Shown here: one piece after another, positions 54,501-64,000 of the stretch | Layout: every line of letters begins with the position of its first letter | How positions within the stretch are numbered: position 1 is the first letter of the stretch | Assembly (NCBI GenBank): GCA_003952965.2 | Contig: CM025852.1 | Span: 4,201,372 to 4,265,371 of the forward strand | Origin: Morella rubra | Taxonomy: Eukaryota > Streptophyta > Magnoliopsida > Fagales > Myricaceae | DNA: 64,000 nt | Direction: 5' to 3' | The notes under the pieces: model-generated | What the model saw: the letters and a program-made list of their open reading frames with translations, nothing else | What the model was told of the DNA's origin: nothing | Database searches by the model: none | Program-made: the position numbers and the translations under genes

Positions 54501-57500
54501 TAAACATCCTCCACTAACTTACCTTGGGCATAACCAGGTACTCTCATTTGTGGCTTCAGAATCAAATCCCACACAAAAGGCATGATACCTGACCACATGC
54601 GAACCAAGAAAAAAAAAATTAGCTTATCATGCTTCCCCCGCCCCTTTTTCTGAATAAAATGAAAAATTTCACCACCACTCTTGATAGTATTTTGGAAAAC
54701 TCAGCATACTTCAACTTCTCTCTCAAATTAAGCCAAATTGACCAGGGGAATCCCTAATTGACATCAATCAACAAGTCAAACCTTTTTATTAATCAAGTTT
54801 ACCATATATCGCAAGAATCACAAGCAATAGATGTATCAAGATTGGAATCTCCATCGATAGTGATTGACCCACTTCGAATCTTGCAGCCATCTCCATCTAA
54901 GCAGATAACTGCCTACAACATGATATGGAAAATAAGAAAGACATTGAGATGTAAATTCTAATACGGTACAAAAGGGTGGAAGATAGCCTGGAGTTCAAAA
55001 TATCAGAAATAACATTGATCTCCCATATGGATATTTGTTTCTTCAGAAGTACGTCTAGATAGGCCCATATCTTTTTTAGACGATGTAGACCTCCTACCAA
55101 ACATTATACAGCTCGCTGGTATGGAAAGGGAAGATGAAATGTGCTAGAACCATTTGATGTACTGTTTTCCTTTGGTATAGTGAAATTATATATTTCGCAA
55201 TCACTACTGTACATCACTTTCACTGCTTGTATGTTCAACAAATGCATCTCAGATTTACCATCATAGCATTGACTCTTGAGCATGGCCCGACATGCGTCAG
55301 GTGCATTATTATAGACAAAAATAAATATCCTGATGAGCCAACCTTCAAGAATCTCAATGCTGATATCAACATGAATATTGGGAGATCTGATTTTCAAGAA
55401 GTCTGATTTGTAGAAGCTTCAGAAATACAGTTAATCATTTTCTTTTCTTTATATATATGGGTGTGCATGTGTGCGTGTGTCTATGTATGTATACACACAA
55501 ACACTCACGCACACATATATATATGCATTTACAACTCATGAATTGACAGAGACTTTGTAAAAGAGAACATTTTTAAAAAACTCACACCCCAACAGGGGAT
55601 TCAAATCATGATTTTACCCTCTACCCCATATTTTGGTATTTTGGCAGGGAATAGTTAACATTTGAGCTCAGTTGGTAAAGCATTGGGCTTTTAACCTAAT
55701 GGTTGCAGGTTCAAGCCCTGCTATACCCAAACCTACCTTACACTATACTATTAGTAAGGATGCGTAGTAGCGTTCAAAGAGCACTCTTTGGCCTTTAGAC
55801 TCGCTTCAAAGACTTCGCCCCTTAAGTAACAGGGGGGGTGAAGTAAGGAGTAGTATAAGAATGGCTCGGTCATCAATAGGCCTCTCCAGGTGGGTGGGGG
55901 TCGAAGGGCGTGTTATCAAACTTTTAAGAGAAGGAGCTAGCTATCACAAGAACCTCAAAGCATTTCAGTTTATTACCCATAAACCTTTTCAGATTACAGC
56001 TAAAGGAATTACATTTTCATCAATATAGTAGGATGGAAAAGAGAGAGTATTGTTCTTTTCTTCAATGCACCAATCATCGTCTCTGCATAAACAACGGTAA
56101 AAAAAGATCAATAATTAACATTTTAATCACTTCTGAAAACATAGGAATAGTGAAATGCAAGGAATTTAATCGACATATATTCCAACATATGTTAAAAGCA
56201 AATCTTAATACGAGCCAAGGATCCTCCACATTCTACTCAAACTCATAAAGCAAGCTACAGTTCTTCCAACGTTCTACCTTAATATCTTCTCCTAGAAGAG
56301 GGCAAACTATTACAGGAGACTCATTGGCAATAATTAACAGATTTTGTGCCATTAGCATTTACAGATGTCAGTACAGGTCTGAATCAAAGATCAATAATTA
56401 AATAAGATCATGGATAAACAGAACTGCTGTGACCACAACAAAGTAGAGCTTTTAAAGTACACTCTGAAATGCAAGCTAGCATCATGTGGAGCCACAAAAC
56501 CAAGAAGAAGAAACGAGGCTTTGAACCAGGCAAAACTACACAAGAGAAGTAGGTAAATTATTCGAAAGATACCTGGAAAATGAGTCCTCATCAACTTTGA
56601 TGCTACCAATAGTATCATATACCTTCATAAGCAAATGCAAACAATTAAACTTTGCGTTCCCTTTTGCACCAACTTCTAATCACCATTTCAACAGAAGTTC
56701 AAAATAAAACGGGTAAAAAATCTCATTAAAAAAGCCAATGTTTTAAAAATAACTTTATGTGGACATAAAGTTCTCCATGTATATCAATAACAGCAAAAGG
56801 AATCGTAACACAATAAACAAAAACAGTCTATCAACAATTTCATGGCACTAACCGGAACACATGTGATCAATTGAAATTCATTCTGGCAAAGAGGGCAAAG
56901 GTTTGTGATAGTAGCCCAGTTGTCGATGCATGCAAAACAAAACCTGAAATCAAAGAAATCAAATATTTCTATCTGTCCAAGCAAATACAATCCGATACCA
57001 ATCAAATAATAGGTAACAGTTATGCTTAACCCCAACACACTACAGATATACATAAAGACAAACTTTACCTCAAATGATTCAATGAACAAATACTCCAATA
57101 ATAGAACATCCAATATACATGGATAAAGGAAGGAAACCTTTCAACATCTGCCTACCCAGAAATTCATAAGTTCTTTAGAAAGCCACTACAGAGGCATAGA
57201 CTACAGTAGTTGCAAGAGGTCCAAGCCAGATTAGTCACTTAGTGACAGGATAACCTTGAAGGAAGTAGAATAAGCAGTTGATTTCCCATATGTTCCTACT
57301 TAGATTTATTCTAATTAGACTACTAAGAGGAACAAATGTACATGAAGCATAAACATCAGTAATTGCTGTGTCTTATTTAAGGTATGCTTTGCTCAGTCAG
57401 ATCTAAATGAATAAGGAAGACAAATTATATCATTGTCTACTAGATATTTTGAGACAAAAGGTCCCCCAAGCCAACTAACACAAGAATACAGTTACAGGAT

Positions 57501-58227
57501 GGAAGAAAGAGAAGAAGATGGAGATACATACCAGTGCTGGCAGCAGTCAAGAACACCCCTGTCAATGACAACATCCATGCATATCCCACACCTTTCACCT
57601 TCCAAATTACCAACATCCTTCCGTATTGTCCAAAAAAAAGGGAATAGCTAAGAAGCTAAAACATTAAGATGAGTAATTAAAATGAACGGAATAATTGCAA
57701 TCTAACAAACTGCTCCCTATAACTGCACATGTTCGACTGGTAAGATGCAAAAGCAGGTAACTAGAGCTCAAGTGACATAATCCACAACGTAAAGACTGCC
57801 TAACAGTGTTACAATAGTGATACAATTTAGCAAGAAATTTCTTGAATTCTAAACCATAATGTCTTCATTCATTCCCCTGGTACGCAGAACAAAAGCACAC
57901 ATTGTAATATGTCTCGTTTCCTCATTCTCACTTATTTTCCTTCATCCTTTCTCCCTCAATCATCCTCCCTTATATCAAAAAATTTCCATTTATGAGATCA
58001 CGCAAAACGCCCTTTTAACCAAAATAACCGTTTGCTCAATACAATAAAAATAGAGGACACAAAGTCAAGGCAAACTACAAACACATAAACTTTTAGCCCT
58101 CAAGCATTATGAAAATGGAATGATATAGAAATAACAGGGGGAAGCTTACAATATTAGTGTTATTGTTATCATCAACTTCAAAGGTATCTTCCTCTGGAAT
58201 GCCACGTGTCACTAAATCGACCTCCAT
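48552..58227 (-). CDS. RING and PHD finger protein, PHRF1-like, 1332 aa
   Basis: Fourteen exons: 58227-58150, 57617-57532, 56943-56853, 56622-56573, 56082-56013, 54912-54803, 54588-54523, 54010-53442, 53315-53229, 53081-53006, 52445-51155, 51046-50972, 50063-48939 and 48776-48552 (3999 nt). A C3HC4 RING finger uses C36, C39, C52, H54, C57, C60, C71 and C74 ([20 protein letters not shown] start). A PHD finger uses C129, C135, C156, C159, H164, C167, C182 and C185. The long middle is charged and disordered, with basic stretches ([18 protein letters not shown]). The last 74 residues form a helical module ([20 protein letters not shown] and onwards). It appears to match Arabidopsis At4g10930 (from memory). 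The RING-PHD-tail order is that of animal PHRF1, whose tail binds the phosphorylated RNA polymerase II C-terminal domain. A nuclear E3 ligase acting on chromatin or transcription is inferred. The intron at 54913-56012 contains mitochondrial DNA. Confidence 0.88.
55455..55530. repeat. TG/CA-rich quasi-palindromic simple repeat
   Basis: A TG-rich half (about 55460-55490) is followed by a CA-rich half (about 55491-55520), flanked by TATATATA on both sides, so the tract can fold on itself. Lies in an intron of the RING/PHD gene. Confidence 0.6.
55647..55908 (+). other. Mitochondrial DNA insertion with trnK-UUU (NUMT)
   Basis: Nuclear copy of a mitochondrial segment. From GAGCTCAGTTGG at 55664 to 55729 the sequence follows the plant mitochondrial tRNA-Lys: anticodon loop CTTTTAA with TTT at 55690-55692, arm TTGGG/CCTAA, T arm GCAGGTTCAAGCCCTGC, and TATACCC plus A at the 3' end. 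The 5' acceptor strand (GGGAATA, 55647-55653) is separated from the D arm by about 10 extra bases, so the tRNA cannot fold normally. The following about 180 bp, with the CTTCGCCCC / GGGGGTGAAG hairpin, has the look of plant mitochondrial intergenic DNA. It sits in an intron, on the strand opposite to the host gene. Confidence 0.75.
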
Positions 58228-58725
58228 TATGAAACCCAAAGAGCTTCCAGCCCTAATCAGATTCCGATGAAAGACATCTAAAAAGAGAAAACAAAATTAT
58301 ATCAGAAAAATGAGAAAGGAAATGAATTAAGCACTTGAACAAAAGCAAATTAAAACAATAGCGATGGAAGATCAGATTTTGTACAGAATTTGGAGTCCAA
58401 GAAGTCGATTACGAAAAGAGGATGGATTTCACGTAAACAGGCAATACCGAAAATAATGGGGGTTGTTTAGGTAAAAAAACAGAAGCGGGGTGGAGTGAGT
58501 TTACCAATAACTGAGAGGAAGCACCATTTACGCGTGTTTCTTTTGAGAAAGTGACGCGGACGAGGAAGACGAAGTGAGAAGAATGCGCCTGTTTTCCCTT
58601 TTCCGTTTTTTTGTCCTCTTTACGCGAAACGTTTTACGAGGTTAGAAACGTCGAATACGTCCCCGATGACGCGTTGCATGATATTCAGTACGAACACCCG
58701 TATTGGACTTTTTTCACGCCGAGCA

Positions 58726-58882
58726 ATACTTAGTGTCTTTTATGAGTTCTTCTCAGGTTCTTTTAAGGAGAATTCAACAGCTCAAAATTAATTTTAAAAG
58801 TGAACTCTATACACTCAGAGATCCTAAGTCGTTGGATTCTTCTTAGAAGAACCTGGAAGAACTCAGGAAGGACACCAAGTAT
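58726..58882. mobile_element. Short foldback MITE, 157 bp
   Basis: The left arm, from ATACTTAGTGTCTTTTATGA onwards, is the imperfect reverse complement of the right arm that ends GGACACCAAGTAT. Arms are about 50 bp (GAGTTCTTCTCAGGTTCTT against AAGAACCTGGAAGAACTC). The small loop is non-coding. Confidence 0.62.
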
Positions 58883-59017
58883 TTCTCTTTCACGACAGGG
58901 GTTTAGGCTAGTCCAAGCCCAGCATACCTGACTCACACCCCAACCCAAAAGCGGCAGGTAGAAACAATTATTTTTTAGGGATAAATACAAAATGCATTCC
59001 TATAATTTTAGCCAATA

Positions 59018-59168
59018 TTAATTAAGTTCTTAAATTTTAAAATTTATTAAATTAATCTTTCTAAAATTTATCGAGATTTTAGTTCCTCCACGACTCTTTA
59101 AATGTGAAAATATTTTCAATCTTAAAGACTAATTTGATGGATTTTAAAATTTAAGGACTTAATTGATT
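59018..59168. mobile_element. AT-rich foldback element, about 150 bp
   Basis: ATTAAGTTCTTAAATTTTAA at the left pairs with TTTAAGGACTTAAT at the right, and the arms run about 45 bp including AAATTAATCTTT / AAAGACTAATTT. No coding capacity and no clear target duplication. Confidence 0.5.
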
Positions 59169-59747
59169 TTCGCATAAATCACAAAATAAATTGTATATTT
59201 ATTCTTGTTTTTAATTACTTAAAAGAATCTCCACCCAAAAAATAATTTTTTTATTATGCATGAATTGAGATACTTTATAATTCTATGGGGAAGTAAAATA
59301 TTATATTTATTAAGAAATAAGGAAAAAAAAGATTTGATATAATTTTTTTATTTATAAAAATGTATTGAAGTTGATGTAAAAAAGTATTGAAATTTGGGTG
59401 AAAATTTTGAGATTTTGATGCTTAGTGACATGTACATGCTTCAAATTGTGTGATCTAAGGGTGCAATTTTGGGTTCGATTTTGGTTATCATCAAACGTTA
59501 TTGGATTAAGATTTATCATTAAAGGTCGATGGTTATGTTGGTCTCAAAAAAAAAAAAAACCCAAAAAAAGAAGAAAAAAAGATGAGGGGAGTGGGAGAGC
59601 AAAAGAAGTGTGGATCCGATTGGGCACCAATTCTGGGCCAGAAAGAGATAACAAAAGAGGCCCAGTCTTAACTATGTTGAAGGGGGGCTTTCTGACATTT
59701 AACAACAAGAGCCGTTGCTTTTTTTCCCCGCCAAAGCCTCCAACAGA

Positions 59748-59776
59748 CTCTTTCTTTCTTTCTTTCTTTCTTTCTC
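59748..59776 (+). repeat. (TTTC)n microsatellite before GDSL start
   Basis: About seven CTTT units end 12 nt before the ATG of the GDSL gene, in the probable 5' UTR. Confidence 0.8.
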
Positions 59777-59787
59777 TATGCGAAACA

Positions 59788-62619
59788 ATGGCGCTCAATC
59801 TCGTCGCTTGTCTCATCTCCTTGGTTATATCCTCCGTTTTCCCGCAAGCAAGAGCTCTCCATCATACTCAAGGCTTCTTCGGCTTCACGCCAAACCTCGT
59901 CGACTTCATCAGCTCCACGAGTTCACCTTCTTCATCCACTTCAATTCCTCCCACGCCATCATTTCCAGAAACCCCTCCTCTGGTCCCTGCATTCTTTGTT
60001 ATCGGAGACTCCTCCGTCGACTGCGGCACCAACAACTTTCTTGTAACGCTTGCACGTGCTGACCGCCTTCCTTATGGTCGAGACTTCGACACGCACCGCC
60101 CAACTGGACGGTTCTGTAATGGAAGAATCCCAGTAGATTATCTTGGTGAATATTGGTCTTCTTGGAGAATTTTTTGTTTGGTTACTTCGAAAATATAGGA
60201 AAGAATAAGTTTTTCAGTCTTGTTTGATGTTTCTGTTTTCTTGCTTTGTTCATGTCTCCTCCTGCGACCCTCAATTTGCTCGTGAGAAAAATACAGAGAA
60301 AGGAAAGGCATTCAACTTTAGTCTTGTGGGTATTTTGATTCGGTTTACAGAACCGACTCGATTATTTTTATTGTGATCCACAGGATTAAATTCCAAGATT
60401 TAGCGGTTTCGTTATGTTTTCTGCTATATTTTCTCAGCAGCCAAAGGGAACGTACATGTTTCTTTATAGAATTTAAGAATTAAAACGAGTCTTGATCATT
60501 TTTTCAATAGAAAAATGTTGTTTTCAGGGTAAGAATGGGTACTGAGTGTCCGTGGAGCATGGTATTTTTCTTTGAATTTTTTTTGCTTTAGCCTTGATGA
60601 TGTTGAATTAGTTACAAAATTTGTCTTATTTTGGGTTCTTTGATCAGCTTTGCGTCTTGGACTTCCTTTTGTACCAAGTTATCTTGGGCAGAGTGGAAGG
60701 GTGGAAGATATGCTACAGGGAGTCAATTACGCATCTGCCGGTGCTGGGATCATATTCTCAAGTGGTTCGGAATTGGTATGCTTTCTGTGTCTTTCATTAG
60801 TGATAATGTAATTTTATCATGCTTGTGAATCAACAAATTTGCTTAACGCAGTTTGATATAGCAATCATACTCTTAACTGAACAGGCATCCCCTTTTCCAG
60901 TGACAGACTTGTATTCCTCAAAAATGCGTATATGCAAATGAGATTAATAATGTACTGTAATTGCATTTTCAGAATTTAGTAGTCAAGTCAGGGGGAAAAT
61001 AGGAAGAAAAATCAGAACATCGCTATAGCCACTCTAGCCCCCAATACGGGATTAATGGAAAGTTTCTCCGTTTCCTTAAGCTTAGTTCATAAAGGGGAGG
61101 TTCCATCAAGACCCAGATTGAATTGTTAAAAAAAAAAAAGAAAATAAATAGGTTAACCATTAATACACTGACTAACTTGTTCTAGCTCATTGATAGAACT
61201 CATTAGTGTGTTGATTGAATAAGGACAGTTATTAGGACTTTACAATTGGTAACCTAGCGGAGACTTAGAAAAAAAGGTAACCTAGGGGATCACAAGTAAA
61301 AGGGATGTCCCTTTCCATCTGAGATTTAGGTCCGTGTGTTGGTTTTAAGATGCGTGATCTGCTGGGCTGAGAAATTAGAATACCATTAAATAGGTCTTAG
61401 TAACGTATTGGTTATTGTGTAAATTATTGCAGGGTCAACACGTCTCGCTTTCACAGCAAATTCAGCAGTTTACAGATACCTATCAGCAGTTTATACTAAG
61501 TATGGGTGAGCATGGTGCAGCTGATCTCATCTCAAACTCGGTGGTCTACATTTCTATCGGAATCAATGACTACATACATTTCTATCTTCGGAATGTGTCT
61601 AATGTGCAAAATCTCTTCCTACCGTGGAGTTTCAACCAGTTCTTAGCATCTATAGTAAGGCTGGAAATCAAGGTAATTCTCTTAATCAATCTTTGTTCTC
61701 CTAGCTTGTAATCATCGAGGATGGATGCCTTGGATCTCTGTGCTAAAATGTTTAGGTGGATGCCTTGAGTTCCTGTAATAGTGTGTTGAATATGTTACCC
61801 ATTTTGGGACTGTTCAGGGGCAGAGAAGGATAGTCGTATTGTCAGACTTCTTGGATATTTTTTTCCAGCTTACATGTTTACCCGTAATTATTCCAAAATT
61901 TCGCTCAATTAAGTTGTCGACAATATCTAAATCGTCACTCCTGAAACAGTTTCCAAATTTTGACTTCTCGCTGATTTCTCAACAGTATCCAAATTTTCTA
62001 TCTGTTGTTGATTTCAAAAATTCCCTACCATTTGAATGTTGATGGTGCAGAACCTCTACACCATGAATGTCAGGAAAGTTGTGGTCATGGGGCTCGCACC
62101 AATTGGCTGTGCTCCTCACTACTTGTCGGAGTACAGAAGTGAGAATGGAGAGTGCATCGAGGTTATAAATGACATAGTTAGGGAGTTCAACTTTGTCATG
62201 AGATACATGATCGAGCAGCTTGGTAAGGAGCTTCGTGATTCAAATATCATTTTCTGCGATGTGTTCGAGGGTTCCATGGATATAATAAAGAACCATCGAC
62301 GCTATGGTGAGAAAACTGCTCAAGCTGTTCTCCATTTTTTGTTAAATTCTTTCTTGCTATCCATCTCATAGTGTGTTCTTTTTCAGGCTTCAATGTAACT
62401 GCTGATGCTTGCTGTGGGTTGGGTAAGTACAGGGGTTGGCTTATGTGCATATCGCCAGAAATGGCTTGCAGTAATGCTTCCAACCATATCTGGTGGGACC
62501 AATTCCACCCAACTGATGCGGTGAATGCCATTCTGGCAGAAAATGTGTGGAATGGCCTGCATTCAAACATGTGCTATCCCATGAACATGGAAGACATGGT
62601 CGTTCCCAAGCAAAAATGA
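59788..62619 (+). CDS. GDSL esterase/lipase, 404 aa
   Basis: Five exons: 59788-60145, 60648-60775, 61433-61672, 62051-62306 and 62387-62619 (1215 nt). The start [20 protein letters not shown] is a typical secretory signal peptide; frames further upstream are low-complexity. Block [11 protein letters not shown] has the nucleophile Ser75. The block with GIND lies at residues 205-208 and block V DQFHPTDA supplies Asp365 and His368. Cys pairs near ACCGLG and in the C-terminal part fit disulphides of an extracellular enzyme. The family hydrolyses ester bonds of lipids or cuticle and wall polymers; the substrate here is unknown. The protein appears to correspond to Arabidopsis At1g71250 (from memory). 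A Ser/Pro-rich stretch (residues 42-66) separates signal and catalytic domain. Confidence 0.93.
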
Positions 62620-64000
62620 AGATGTCCCAACTCCCACACACTTGTAACCTTGTAAGATGTTAAGATAACAGATATTCACATGAAAATCTTGTAACCTCCG
62701 GTCACATTATTTCATTTTTGCTCTTTACGCACCAAAAAGTGCTACGAGCAGTAAACTAGCTAAACAAGTGTTACGATCCATGGACCATGTGTCTTGATGA
62801 GTTCTGCATCTAAGGGATTTTGTACCGTCTGGCATTGCCTTCAGCAACTAGTTCTCTTCAAATTCTGTGTGAAGCAGAAAGCTGGGAAATGCCGTGGTTG
62901 TGTCCCCGGAAAATGAAAAGCACGTTTGCAAAAGCTGATAAAATTATTCGTTTATGTTGCTGGAGAACAACTTTTCTGTAAATTGCCTAAATCTAAAACC
63001 ATAAAATGGTTTCTTTGAAGAACGAGAGAAATCATTTCCAAGAATCCTTGTTCGTGAGTTCTAGTTTCAATATGAAGAGGGACTCATTAGTTCTATAAAA
63101 CAACGGGTAAGGAAGACTAATGGAGCTTTAAATCCAAAATGATTTAATCACCAAGCATCAAAAAGATGAACTAGATAAGGAACTGTAGGACTCACTTTAA
63201 ATAAGGAAGTCATGTTCTTTATCAGAGATGGATACTTTGCAACAACTTGCTTCCACTCTTCTGGATCAATCTTCCAATCTTCCCATAAAATAGAGGAAAT
63301 TAATCTCCTTCTAAAAGTTAGGTGTTTAGAATATAAGTAGTGATTTAATGGTGTATATTTTCTAAGCAGAAAGCTTCTGATGAAACATAAAAGTGACCTT
63401 ATCACTAGATTCATTAGCAGGTCATGTAAAAGATCTATCAATCATTTTCACTCCCAAGGAGCCTTCAGCCTCATGGAGTTGTAATCTTTGTAAGATTAAA
63501 ATGCTTGAAAGGCCACGCATGCTGAAAGGTCCTTCTGGCACTTCACGGCTTGAAGGCTTGAAGCAACTATATTCTCTCCTGTTTGTGGCAGAACAGCGTG
63601 GCTAAAGATAATCAAGGTGTTTAAGACAGCGTAGGAATAATGATGAAAAACCCGAGAATAGAGTTCAAGGAATGAAAACGACTTAACATAGAGGTAATAG
63701 CAGCAAAAACCTGTTTCTTTATGCTCCACCTGATCGAAAACTTTTATGAAAAAGGAAAAGTCTAGGATTGAAACTTGAGTTCCTGCAGTCTTTTCACTCG
63801 AATTCTTGCAGTATCCAGACACAACAATTCATGTTTTGACTAATTTGGACGCGAAGGGTTAATGCAGGTAGTAAACCAATCTGAACAACTATTTTATTTT
63901 AATTTTCTCTCCGCTGCTTCAACTGCAACCATGCATGCACCGGGTTCTCCAAATCAGATGTTCCTTGATGAGTTCAGTATCTGAGAGGAAAGGAGTTTCA
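62620..64000. other. GDSL 3' flank and unresolved right edge
   Basis: GDSL 3' UTR, then mixed sequence without a clear gene. A candidate exon on the minus strand at 63196-63310 is listed separately. Two similar 30-bp blocks (near 62790-62820 and 63960-63990) share TTGATGAGTTC and may be remains of a duplicated exon. Confidence 0.4.
63196..63310 (-). other. Candidate internal exon of an unidentified gene
   Basis: A 115-nt stretch is framed by an acceptor (AACTTTTAG before 63310) and a strong donor (AAA|GTGAGT after 63196). It stays open and reads RRLISSILWEDWKIDPEEWK and then QVVAKYPSLIKNMTSLFK. Composition looks protein-like, but I do not recognise the family, and neighbouring exons are not evident inside the window. 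Confidence 0.3.

Larger units (their letters stand above)
58228..59787. other. Shared upstream region of divergent genes
   Basis: Promoters of the minus-strand RING/PHD gene and the plus-strand GDSL gene lie here, about 1.5 kb apart. It contains two foldback elements (58726-58882 and 59018-59168) and a (TTTC)n tract just before the GDSL start. No further gene is supported. Confidence 0.55.

Noticed and set aside
55104-55397. 97-aa frame considered as the missing exon between RING and PHD
   Set aside because: The true exon was found at 56013-56082, which joins both sides in frame.
59425-59787. N-terminal extension of the GDSL gene
   Set aside because: Low-complexity Lys/Phe-rich sequence; the ATG at 59788 starts a proper signal peptide.

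Overview
This window is nuclear DNA of a flowering plant, almost certainly a eudicot. It is AT-rich, and its genes are split by short GT-AG introns. It carries nuclear-type tRNA genes (Tyr with an intron, Gln), many small foldback transposons in introns and spacers, an LTR-retroelement relic and a piece of mitochondrial DNA. The species cannot be named from the sequence.

Layout. 1-9.9 kb: tRNA-Tyr; an NRP-type DCD-domain gene on + (2136-4244); a long AT-rich spacer with a LINE/RNase H scrap; a small DUF4228/PADRE gene on - (8545-9165). 10-15.5 kb: a 3.6-kb LTR-element relic with a 5-bp target duplication, then a G-box pair and a gene scrap ending in a glutaredoxin-like CxxC module. 16.8-20.7 kb: a broken PP2C gene on + converging on a KELP (PC4-type coactivator) gene on -. 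22.6-24.5 kb: a small putative plastid protein gene on - and tRNA-Gln. 26.1-36.8 kb: the F-box gene SKIP8 and a mid-SUN nuclear-envelope gene, both on -, separated by a cluster of foldback elements. 37.6-45.5 kb: the 15-exon FTSHI1 gene on -. 46.7-48 kb: a composite inverted-repeat element. 48.6-58.2 kb: a 14-exon RING+PHD gene on - whose architecture resembles animal PHRF1; one of its introns holds a mitochondrial trnK(UUU) insertion. 59.8-62.6 kb: a GDSL esterase/lipase on +.

Splice junctions were worked out by hand from GT-AG sites and reading-frame continuity. For each full model the exon lengths sum to a multiple of three: NRP 412 aa, KELP 147, plastid protein 202, SKIP8 305, SUN 633, FTSHI1 955, RING/PHD 1332, GDSL 404. 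The genes do not form one pathway; this is an ordinary gene neighbourhood. Its gene content mixes neighbours I recall from Arabidopsis chromosome 4 (KELP, SKIP8, RING/PHD) with ones I recall from chromosome 1 (SUN3/4, GDSL), as expected for an ancestral segment thinned differently on duplicated copies. I did not find a clearly new biological system. The points most worth a second look are the frameshifted but still legible KELP C-terminus, the PHRF1-like architecture of the RING/PHD gene, the mitochondrial tRNA insertion, the coding minisatellite in NRP and the composite foldback element.
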